Shown here one piece after another: positions 45,316 through 51,840 of a stretch of DNA of 64,000 bases (position 1 is its first letter; the number at the start of each line of letters is the position of its first letter). This DNA is from Armatimonadota bacterium (GTDB lineage Bacteria > Bacteroidota > Ignavibacteria > OLB7), in contig JADZEY010000010.1 in assembly GCA_020850315.1 (NCBI GenBank), positions 1 through 64,000 of the forward strand, written 5' to 3'. The notes beneath the pieces were generated by a model. That model had not been told where the DNA came from and ran no database searches. It worked only from the letters and a program-made list of their open reading frames with translations. Both the position numbers and the translations under genes were made by a program.

Positions 45316-46792
45316 CCGCGCCCGCACCCTCAGCGATCTGCGCGCAGCCAGTTCATTGCTCAATTGGGATCAAGAAACCTACATGCCCGATGGCGCAGCC
45401 GCCGTCCGTGCCGAGCAATCCGCAACGCTGGATACCCTTGCCCACCAAATGGCCACATCGGGCGAGTATGCCACGCTGCTGGATACCGTTCGGGAGGAAG
45501 CAGAGCGGGGGGAGTTGGAGGAATGGGAGCAGGGGGTGGTGAAAGAATCCTACCGTGAGTTCGAGCGTTCCCGGAAGCTGCCCGATGAGTTCGTTCGGGA
45601 GATGTCGCGGGCGCAATCGGTGGCGCACCACGCCTGGAAAAAAGGGCGCGAGCAGCAAGATTTCAGCATCTTCGCTCCGTCGTTGGAGCGGATTGTTGCG
45701 CTGAAACGCCAAGCCGCCGAATACTACGGCTACGCCGAAAACCCCTACGACGCGCTGATTGACCAGTACGAACCCGGAATGACCGCCGCCGAACTGCGCC
45801 CGGTGTTCGACCGCCTGCGGGAGGGAACCGGGGTGTTGCTGCAAAAAATTGCTGGCTTCGGCGCGCCCCCCGATGATTCCGTTCTCTTCACCGATTTCGA
45901 TGCCGAGCAGCAGCTGGCGTTCTCCAAAAGCATTATCCAGCAGCTTGGTTTCGATTTCAACATCGGTCGGGTTGATCTTTCGGCGCATCCGTTTTGCACT
46001 TCGTTCGGCAGCAGCGATGTTCGGCTAACAACCCGAATCTTCCGCAACGATCTTCGCAGCTGCCTGTTTGGATTGATGCACGAAGCTGGGCATGGGATGT
46101 ACGAGCAAGGGTTCGCGCCGCAGTTGGTTCGCACACCATTGGCGCAAGGGGCCTCGATGGGAATCCACGAGTCGCAATCGTTGCTGTGGGAAAACATGGT
46201 GGGGCGTTCGGAGGAGTTTTGGGCGTGGGCGTTCCCCCAGCTTGCTGCCGCCTTCCCGGAACAGCTTGCGGGGCTTGATTCGTTCGGTTTCTTCCGAAGC
46301 ATCAATGTGATGAAGCCAAGTTTTATCCGCGTTGAGGCCGACGAACTGACCTACAACATGCACATCATCCTCCGGTTCCAGATTGAGGATGACCTGATGA
46401 ACGGGCGGATGTGCGTTGCCGACATCCCTGCGGTGTGGAACCAAAAAAGCGAGGAATATCTGGGAATCGTTCCGCCGAACGATTCGTTGGGATGCTTGCA
46501 GGACATCCATTGGTCGTTTGGTGGGTTCGGCTACTTTGCCAGCTACACGCTGGGGAAACTGTACGCCGCAATGTTCTTCAACCGTGCGGTGGAGCAAGTT
46601 CCCGACCTGCGCGAACAGCTTGCGCGGGGTCAGTTCGGCAGCTTGCTGGGATGGCTGCGGGAAAACTTGCATCAGTGGGGCAAAGCCAAAAACGCCTCCC
46701 AGCTGGTCAACGACATCTGCGGCCGCCCGCTAACAGAAACCGATTTCCTTTCCCACCTTGAGCGGAAGATTGGGCGGGTGTATGCAGGGTGA
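45284..46792 (+). CDS. M32-family carboxypeptidase
   Basis: A 502-aa zinc carboxypeptidase of the Taq carboxypeptidase family. FLDRARTLSDLRAASSLLNWDQETYMPDGA at the N-terminus, the zinc site LMHEAGHGMYEQGF near residue 266 and GIHESQSLLWENMVGRSEEFW are family signatures. It releases C-terminal residues from peptides in the cytoplasm. The start was set at MPTATFTNF, inside the end of the DUF2851 gene. The stop TGA shares its last two bases with the first heptad of a long array. Confidence 0.93.
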   Translation: MPTATFTNFLDRARTLSDLRAASSLLNWDQETYMPDGAAAVRAEQSATLDTLAHQMATSGEYATLLDTVREEAERGELEEWEQGVVKESYREFERSRKLPDEFVREMSRAQSVAHHAWKKGREQQDFSIFAPSLERIVALKRQAAEYYGYAENPYDALIDQYEPGMTAAELRPVFDRLREGTGVLLQKIAGFGAPPDDSVLFTDFDAEQQLAFSKSIIQQLGFDFNIGRVDLSAHPFCTSFGSSDVRLTTRIFRNDLRSCLFGLMHEAGHGMYEQGFAPQLVRTPLAQGASMGIHESQSLLWENMVGRSEEFWAWAFPQLAAAFPEQLAGLDSFGFFRSINVMKPSFIRVEADELTYNMHIILRFQIEDDLMNGRMCVADIPAVWNQKSEEYLGIVPPNDSLGCLQDIHWSFGGFGYFASYTLGKLYAAMFFNRAVEQVPDLREQLARGQFGSLLGWLRENLHQWGKAKNASQLVNDICGRPLTETDFLSHLERKIGRVYAG

Positions 46793-46895
46793 AGGATGAA
46801 GGATGAAGGATGAAGGGTGAAGAGTGAAGAGTGAAGAGTGAAGAGTGAAGAGTGAAGGATGAAGGGTGAAGGGTGAAGGGTGAAGAGTGAAGGGG
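46791..46895 (+). repeat. heptad array, GAAGRRT x15
   Basis: Fifteen 7-bp units in one register: GAAGGAT three times, GAAGGGT, GAAGAGT five times, GAAGGAT, GAAGGGT three times, GAAGAGT, GAAGGGG. The first unit overlaps the M32 stop codon. The gene-free stretch 46793-47216 is otherwise filled by palindromic repeat copies 3 and 4. Confidence 0.92.
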
Positions 46896-46929
46896 GAATC
46901 TGTTTTTTCGCCTTTTCCTCTCTGGCTTT

Positions 46930-47032
46930 GGCTCCCTCTCCCAGCCGACGAACGTGAAGCAAACAGTAGTTTCATCAGTTTGGGAGAGGGCGTGCCGATA
47001 GGATCGGCATCTTCGAGGGGGGTGAGGGCAGG
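46930..47032 (+). repeat. modular palindromic repeat, copy 3
   Basis: GGCTCCCTCTCCC and GGGAGAGGGC arms around ACAGTAGTTTCATC, then the GCCGAT-AGG-ATCGGC hairpin and GGGGGGTGAGGGCAGG. Its first 70 or so bases are identical to copy 4. Confidence 0.9.
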
Positions 47033-47106
47033 TAGTTTCGGGTTCTCCCAAGATTGAGGAGAAAGAGTGAAAGAAGCAGCTGTCCTTTCGCTTCTTCCCC
47101 GGCTTT

Positions 47107-47184
47107 GGCTCCCTCTCCCAGCCGACGAACGTGAAGCAAACAGTAGTTTCATCAGTTTGGGAGAGGGCGGGGGGTGAGGGCAGG
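47107..47184 (+). repeat. modular palindromic repeat, copy 4 (no second hairpin)
   Basis: Identical to copy 3 through GGGAGAGGGCG, then directly GGGGTGAGGGCAGG. The 24-bp or so block with GCCGAT-AGG-ATCGGC is cleanly absent. It starts 177 bp after copy 3, which suggests a recent local duplication. It ends 32 bp before the relA/spoT start. Confidence 0.9.
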
Positions 47185-47216
47185 CCGCTGCCGAACGATG
47201 AACAGCAAATCAAATC

Positions 47217-49616
47217 ATGGTCACAAAAAAAACCAAAGGAGCAACATCTGAACCTCCCCAAAAGGGGGATGGTTCACCAAAAGCCGAGCGTGAACCCACG
47301 ACACGGGCAGCCGCTGCTGCGCCTTCTGGTGCCAATGGCTCCAACGGTTCCAACGGTCTTCCTGTCCATGAGCCAACGGATCTTTCAGCAAAGCACAAAG
47401 CCCAGGCCCGCGCCGCGCTGAGTACGCTGTTGGAATTCGCACAACGGAACCTTCGGAACTGCAATGCCGACTTAATCAGCCGCGCTTTCTACTTGTGCGT
47501 TGATGCTCACAAAAACACGATTCGGGCATCGGGCGAACCATACTGGACTCACCCCTACGCGGTGGCATTGATTGTGGCAAAGGAGATTCCGCTGGATGAT
47601 GTTTCGGTAGCCGCTGCCCTGCTGCATGATGTTGTTGAGGATACCCACTACACCATCGAAGACATCCGCGCCGAATTTGGGCCGGTGATTGCCGAGATTG
47701 TTGACGGCGCAACCAAAATCACCGATGTGTTCAAAAGCCACGAGGTGACGCAGGCCGCAAGCTACCGCAAGCTGCTGCTTTCCATGGTCAACGATGTTCG
47801 GGTGATGCTGGTGAAGTTTGCCGACCGCCTGCACAACATGAGGACGCTGGAATACCTTTCCCCGCAAAAACAGCAGCGGATGGCAAAGGAGACCTTGGAC
47901 ATCTTTGCTCCATTCGCTCATCGCTTCGGATTGGGGAACGTTAAGTGGGAAATGGAGGATCTGGCATTCAAGTACTTGAATGCAGAAGCCTACAATCAGC
48001 TGAAGTATAGCTTGAATGCCAAGCGGCAGGAGCGGGAGGCCTACATCCAGCGGTGCGTGCAGCCAATAAGCCAGCGATTAACCGAGGAAGGATGGAAGTT
48101 CGAGATCATTGGCCGCCCCAAACACCTGTACTCCATCTACAACAAGATGCTGATTCAGGGGAAGACCCTTGATGAAATCCACGACCTGTTCGCGGTTCGG
48201 GTGATACTGGAGACCGACCACCCGAACGATTGCTTCACCGTGTATGGCATCATCTCCGAAATCTACACGCCAGTTCCCGAACGCTTCAAAAACTACATCT
48301 CCGTCCCAAAAAAGAACGGCTACCAGTCCATCCACACCACCGTGATCGGGCCCGATGGGCGGCAACTTGAAGTGCAAATCCGAACCCGAAAAATGCACGA
48401 GGTGGCGGAAAAAGGGGTGGCTGCGCACTTCATCTACAAGGAAACCTCCGTCAACCCGCTGATTCAGGAGGATCGCCAACTGGAGGAATGGGTCAACTGG
48501 ATCCGTGATGTGTTCGAGACTACTTCCGGCGAAGATGCCCCGGGCCAGGTGCTGGAAAGTTTTCGGCTGAACCTTTTCCAGGATGAGATTTACTTGTTCA
48601 CTCCAAAAGGTGAGCTACGCATCTTGCCGAAAGGGGCAACCCCGATTGACTTCGCTTTCGACATCCACTCCAAAGTTGGATGGCATTGCATCGGCGCAAA
48701 AGTCAATGGCAGAATTGTGCCGCTGGATACCGAGTTAAAATCGGGCGACCAAGTGGAAATTCTCACCTCTAAAAACCAAACCCCCAGTGCTGCATGGGAA
48801 AAGTTCGCCGTCACCCACAAAGCACGCAGCGGCGTGCGGAAGTGGCTGAACGAGGATCATCGCCAGCGCATCCAAGCCGGGCGCGAGGCGTTCGAACGGC
48901 GTGCCAAGAAGGAAAAACTGCACGTCAACGACGATGAATTAGAACGGGTGGCGCACCTGCTTCGATTCGAGAATCGTGGGGAGTTTTTTGCGGAAATCGG
49001 CTACGAGCGGATCACCCCAGAAGCTGCCGTTTCCATGATTCGCGACCGGATGAAAGCCTCCGCCACACAGCAGCAGTCGAAGGAAGACCCCGCCGGACGC
49101 GACGGGCAAACCATCTACAACCGGTTTGTGAACGATGCCCGCACAACCACCACGGGAATCATTGTTGACGGCACGTTGCAGGGGATGAAATACACCTACG
49201 CAGCCTGCTGCAACCCAATCCCCGGTGACCAAGTGATCGGGGTGGTGACAACCGGGAAAGGGGTGACAATTCATCGGGTGACGTGCAGCAACGTGCTGGC
49301 AATGCTTCGGAATCCGAAGATGAGCAACCGCATCATTGACGTGCGCTTTGCCAGTGCCGATGGGTTCGAGTTTCTGTCGGCAATCAAGGTCACGGGGGAG
49401 GATCGCCCGGGAATCCTGAACGACCTTACCCACGCCATTCTCAGCTACCAAAACACCAACATCCGCAGCGTCAACATCGAATCGCAAGACTCGCTGTTCG
49501 AAGGGGTGCTGACCGTCATCGTCAAAAACATTGACCACCTGCACCGCCTGATGGAACGCCTCCGCAAAATCCGCAACGTGCAAAATGTGCAGCGGTTTGA
49601 GCAGGAGACGGAGTGA
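47217..49616 (+). CDS. RelA/SpoT bifunctional (p)ppGpp synthetase/hydrolase
   Basis: The 799-aa protein has a Ser/Asn/Gly-rich N-terminal lead of about 55 residues and an HD hydrolase domain with HPYAVALIVAKEIPLDDVSVAAALLHDVVEDT. The synthetase domain has RPKHLYSIYNKM, DLFAVRVI, GYQSIHTTVIGPDG and EVQIRTRKMHEVAEKGVAAH. A TGS domain (LFTPKGELRILPKGATPIDFAFDIHSKVG), a CC domain around CCNPIPGDQVIG, and a C-terminal ACT domain (VTGEDRPGILNDLTHAI) follow. The intact HDxxED motif supports a bifunctional enzyme that controls the stringent response. The TGA stop shares bases with a heptad array. Confidence 0.95.
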   Translation: MVTKKTKGATSEPPQKGDGSPKAEREPTTRAAAAAPSGANGSNGSNGLPVHEPTDLSAKHKAQARAALSTLLEFAQRNLRNCNADLISRAFYLCVDAHKNTIRASGEPYWTHPYAVALIVAKEIPLDDVSVAAALLHDVVEDTHYTIEDIRAEFGPVIAEIVDGATKITDVFKSHEVTQAASYRKLLLSMVNDVRVMLVKFADRLHNMRTLEYLSPQKQQRMAKETLDIFAPFAHRFGLGNVKWEMEDLAFKYLNAEAYNQLKYSLNAKRQEREAYIQRCVQPISQRLTEEGWKFEIIGRPKHLYSIYNKMLIQGKTLDEIHDLFAVRVILETDHPNDCFTVYGIISEIYTPVPERFKNYISVPKKNGYQSIHTTVIGPDGRQLEVQIRTRKMHEVAEKGVAAHFIYKETSVNPLIQEDRQLEEWVNWIRDVFETTSGEDAPGQVLESFRLNLFQDEIYLFTPKGELRILPKGATPIDFAFDIHSKVGWHCIGAKVNGRIVPLDTELKSGDQVEILTSKNQTPSAAWEKFAVTHKARSGVRKWLNEDHRQRIQAGREAFERRAKKEKLHVNDDELERVAHLLRFENRGEFFAEIGYERITPEAAVSMIRDRMKASATQQQSKEDPAGRDGQTIYNRFVNDARTTTTGIIVDGTLQGMKYTYAACCNPIPGDQVIGVVTTGKGVTIHRVTCSNVLAMLRNPKMSNRIIDVRFASADGFEFLSAIKVTGEDRPGILNDLTHAILSYQNTNIRSVNIESQDSLFEGVLTVIVKNIDHLHRLMERLRKIRNVQNVQRFEQETE

Positions 49617-49642
49617 AGAGTGAAGGATGAAGGGTGAAGGGT
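49615..49642 (+). repeat. heptad array, GAAGRRT x4
   Basis: GAAGAGT, GAAGGAT, GAAGGGT, GAAGGGT starting inside the relA/spoT stop codon and leading straight into repeat copy 5. The stretch 49617-49910 holds this array and two palindromic copies. Confidence 0.85.
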
Positions 49643-49657
49643 GAAAAAAGCCGATCC

Positions 49658-49733
49658 GGCTCCCTCTCTCGCTCGGGGAATGGAGGTGAGACAGTAGCAG
49701 CCATAATCTGGGAGAGGGTGGGGGGTGAGGGCC
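49658..49733 (+). repeat. modular palindromic repeat, copy 5 (no second hairpin)
   Basis: GGCTCCCTCTCTC and GGGAGAGGG arms with ACAGTAGCAGCC inside, followed directly by TGGGGGGTGAGGGCC. It lacks the GCCGAT-AGG-ATCGGC block, as in copy 4. With its GTGAAAAAAGCCGATCC lead it forms a 120-bp tandem pair with copy 6. Confidence 0.87.
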
Positions 49734-49777
49734 AACGCGAAGCAGGGTGAGAAGTGAAGGGTGAAAAAAGCCGATCC

Positions 49778-49877
49778 GGCTCCCTCTCCCGCTCGGGAAA
49801 TGGAGGTGAGACAGTAGCAACCGTAACCTGGGAGAGGGGGTGCCGATAGGATCGGCATCATTGAGAGGGTGAGGGCC
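49778..49877 (+). repeat. modular palindromic repeat, copy 6
   Basis: GGCTCCCTCTCCC and GGGAGAGGG arms, ACAGTAGCAACC centre, GCCGAT-AGG-ATCGGC hairpin, GAGAGGGTGAGGGCC tail. It ends 33 bp before the trmH start. Confidence 0.88.
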
Positions 49878-49910
49878 AACGCGAAGCCGCAGAACAGTAG
49901 CAATCCACAA

Positions 49911-50561
49911 ATGCGCAAAAACTACGACGACCCCATCCCGGAACCTCCCGTTGATCCCCTGGTGAGCGACCCAACGATGTTCCGAACCGAGCAGCGGCTT
50001 GCGCGGTTGCGCTCGGCAATCGAACGCCGCCAACCCACGCTTCACTTGGTGCTGGAAGATGTCCACGACCCCCACAACGTTTCGGCGGTGTTGCGCACCT
50101 GCGAATCGGTGGGCGTTGGGACTGTGCATCTGGTGTATGTGACGGAAAAATTCCCGAAGATCGGAAGGACAAGCTCGGCCAGCGCGTGGAAATGGGTGAA
50201 CATCCAGCGGTACGATTCCATCGAGGAGTGCTACGGAACGCTCCGCCAGCAGGGATGCCAAATCTACGCCACCGACCTGAGCGAGCGGGCGCGAAGCCTC
50301 TACACGATTGACCTTGCCAGCCCGGCCGCGCTGGTGTTTGGCAACGAGCATCATGGCGTGTCGCCGGAAGCCTCTCGCCTTGCCGATGGCAACCTTCTGA
50401 TCCCCATGACCGGCTTGATTCAAAGCCTGAACATCTCCGTTGCCTGCGCCGTCACCTTGTACGAAGCCTTCCGCCAGCGCCAAGTTGCCGGGATGTACGC
50501 CACCCCACAACTGCCACCAGAACTTGTTGAATCGTTGCTGAAAGAGTGGGCGGGGAGGTAG
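49911..50561 (+). CDS. trmH: tRNA (guanosine-18-2'-O)-methyltransferase, SpoU/TrmH family
   Basis: The 216-aa SPOUT enzyme has the three TrmH motifs: LEDVHDPHNVSAVLRTCESVGV, LVFGNEHHGVSPEA and LIPMTGLIQSLNISVACAVTLYEAF. Methylation of G18 in the tRNA D-loop is the likely reaction. The start was set at MRKNYDDPIP because the earlier ORF-track start lies in the palindromic repeat. The stop TAG directly precedes a ten-unit heptad array. Confidence 0.9.
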   Translation: MRKNYDDPIPEPPVDPLVSDPTMFRTEQRLARLRSAIERRQPTLHLVLEDVHDPHNVSAVLRTCESVGVGTVHLVYVTEKFPKIGRTSSASAWKWVNIQRYDSIEECYGTLRQQGCQIYATDLSERARSLYTIDLASPAALVFGNEHHGVSPEASRLADGNLLIPMTGLIQSLNISVACAVTLYEAFRQRQVAGMYATPQLPPELVESLLKEWAGR

Positions 50562-50631
50562 GAAGGATGAAGGATGAAGGATGAAGGATGAAGGATGAAG
50601 GATGAAGGATGAAGGATGAAGGATGAAGGAT
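50562..50631 (+). repeat. heptad array, (GAAGGAT)x10
   Basis: Ten perfect GAAGGAT units begin at the base after the trmH stop codon and end 22 bp before the four-helix-bundle gene stop on the other strand. Confidence 0.97.
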
Positions 50632-50653
50632 GAAAAGGGGAAGAGATGGTTCG

Positions 50654-51007
50654 TTATTGTAGATTGTTTTTGGCTTTCTTCGAGATTGTGGTGAAGATTG
50701 CAATCAGCTGATTGCATTCCTCTTGCAGGGAAGCCACTCTCGGTTCGGGAATAATTCCAGATTCGGTAAGCAATTCAAGCCAGTATGCTGTTTCGTCAAG
50801 CTCTTTTAAGCAGTCGCCAATTTTAGCAATAAACTCAGCCCTTGAACGGGACCGACGTGCTTCGCGATAATTGGCTCCTACTGAAGTCGCAGAGCGCAGC
50901 AACTGTTTGCCCAGCACTTGGGCTTCCATCGTTTTGGGGCTTGCCGCAACCACCCTAACAACACACAATGCAAAGCCCTTCGTTCGCTCTGCTAAATCGT
51001 GATTCAT
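50654..51007 (-). CDS. four-helix-bundle protein (23S rRNA intervening-sequence type)
   Basis: A 117-aa protein of the S23-like/bAvd-related four-helix-bundle family: LAERTKGFALCVVRVVAASPKT, LGKQLLRSATSVGANYREARRSRSRAEFIAKIGDCLKELDETAYWLELL. Members are found in 23S rRNA intervening sequences and widely in Bacteroidota as free-standing genes, with an unclear role. The ORF-track start 63 codons upstream translates a heptad array (HTSYFIL repeats), so MNHDLAERTKG was chosen. A relic of a second copy's 3' end lies about 90 bp upstream. Confidence 0.88.
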   Translation of the reverse strand: MNHDLAERTKGFALCVVRVVAASPKTMEAQVLGKQLLRSATSVGANYREARRSRSRAEFIAKIGDCLKELDETAYWLELLTESGIIPEPRVASLQEECNQLIAIFTTISKKAKNNLQ

Positions 51008-51008
51008 A

Positions 51009-51065
51009 GAAAGTATGAAGTATGAAGTATGAAGTATGAAGTATGAAGTATGAATGATGAAGTGT
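51009..51065 (+). repeat. heptad array, GAAGTAT type
   Basis: An imperfect first unit, five GAAGTAT in perfect register, then GAATGAT and GAAGTGT. The array starts 2 bp from the ATG of the four-helix-bundle gene, so it would lie in that gene's leader. Confidence 0.9.
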
Positions 51066-51075
51066 GAAAAGGAGA

Positions 51076-51152
51076 AGAGAGATGGTTCGTTATCGTAGGT
51101 TATTCTTGGCTTTTGGCGTTCTTCGAAATCGTGGTAAAGATTGCAATCAACC
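51076..51152 (-). pseudogene. 3' relic of a duplicated four-helix-bundle gene
   Basis: The minus strand reads LIAIFTTISKNAKSQE-stop (51100-51150), against LIAIFTTISKKAKNNLQ-stop at the end of the intact gene. Similarity continues about 20 bp past the stop (GATGGTTCGTTAT). Upstream similarity ends abruptly at heptad-type sequence. Only the last 17 codons remain. Confidence 0.8.
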
Positions 51153-51183
51153 AAAGTATGAAGAGTGAGGGCTGATCCTTTTT

Positions 51184-51211
51184 CATACTTCATCATTCAT
51201 ACTTCATCCTT
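51184..51211 (-). repeat. heptad array, CATACTT type
   Basis: CATACTT, CATCATT, CATACTT, CATCCTT on the plus strand; on the minus strand these are AAGTATG-type units. The array directly abuts the stop codon of the ABC ATPase gene. Confidence 0.85.
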
Positions 51212-51840
51212 TACTCCAATCCCAACCTGAGCGAACACATCGTCAAATCGTCGGCATCGTTGGTGGCGATGATGGTGATTCGGTGCGGTGCGCCATCTGC
51301 AATCATCTGGCGCATGGCTTGGATACCTTGCTCGTCAAGGTTGGTGGCTGGTTCGTCAAGAATTAGAAAGGGCGGGGAGTGAACCAACGCGCAGATGAAT
51401 TTTACCCGCTGAAGCATCCCGCTGCTGAACGTGCGAAGCAACTCATGCTCCCTTCCTAACAATCCAAACTGCTGGAATAATTCCTTTCCTTTCTGCGGCT
51501 CCATCGGAAGCCCGCGCAGTTTCTGCACCATCTCCACATGCTCCCACGCGGTGAACTCAGTATAAAGTTGAAGGTATGGGGCAACAAACCCCAAGTGTTG
51601 TGGCAGTCCTTCATCCGGCAGCGCGGTTCCCTGAAGCCTCCATTCCACGCTCCCCTCGGTTCGTTCGGCAACGTTGGCCAGCACCTTCACCAGCGTTGAT
51701 TTTCCCGACCCATTGCTTCCCGTGATTGCCAGCGCATCCCCCGCGCCAAGCTGAAAAGTGATGTTTGAAAAGATCGTCCGCAACCCAAATCGCTTGGTGA
51801 TTCTGGCAACGTTCAGTTCGGGCGATACGGTTACGCTCAT
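51211..51840 (-). CDS. ABC transporter ATP-binding protein (CcmA-like)
   Basis: A 209-aa ATPase with Walker A ITGSNGSGKSTLVKVL near residue 40, Q-loop region GFVAPYLQLYTEFTAWEHVEM, signature FSSGMLQRVKFICALVHSP and Walker B FLILDEPATNLDEQG. It resembles the heme-exporter ATPase CcmA (family resemblance), but no CcmB-like permease is adjacent. The start overlaps the stop of the metalloprotease gene by 4 bp. The two are cotranscribed and perhaps functionally linked. Confidence 0.87.
   Translation of the reverse strand: MSVTVSPELNVARITKRFGLRTIFSNITFQLGAGDALAITGSNGSGKSTLVKVLANVAERTEGSVEWRLQGTALPDEGLPQHLGFVAPYLQLYTEFTAWEHVEMVQKLRGLPMEPQKGKELFQQFGLLGREHELLRTFSSGMLQRVKFICALVHSPPFLILDEPATNLDEQGIQAMRQMIADGAPHRITIIATNDADDLTMCSLRLGLE

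Noticed and set aside
46707-47261. 184-aa and 140-aa minus-strand ORFs after the M32 gene
   Set aside because: They encode only translations of the heptad array and of palindromic repeat copies 3 and 4; no protein-like sequence.
48939-50717. 592-aa minus-strand ORF across relA/spoT and trmH
   Set aside because: Antisense shadow of two well-supported genes, joined by translated heptad repeats (FILHPSS units) and palindromic repeats.
42658-51211. Possible CRISPR arrays
   Set aside because: Units are 7 bp and contiguous, with no spacers of unique sequence and no cas genes in the window.
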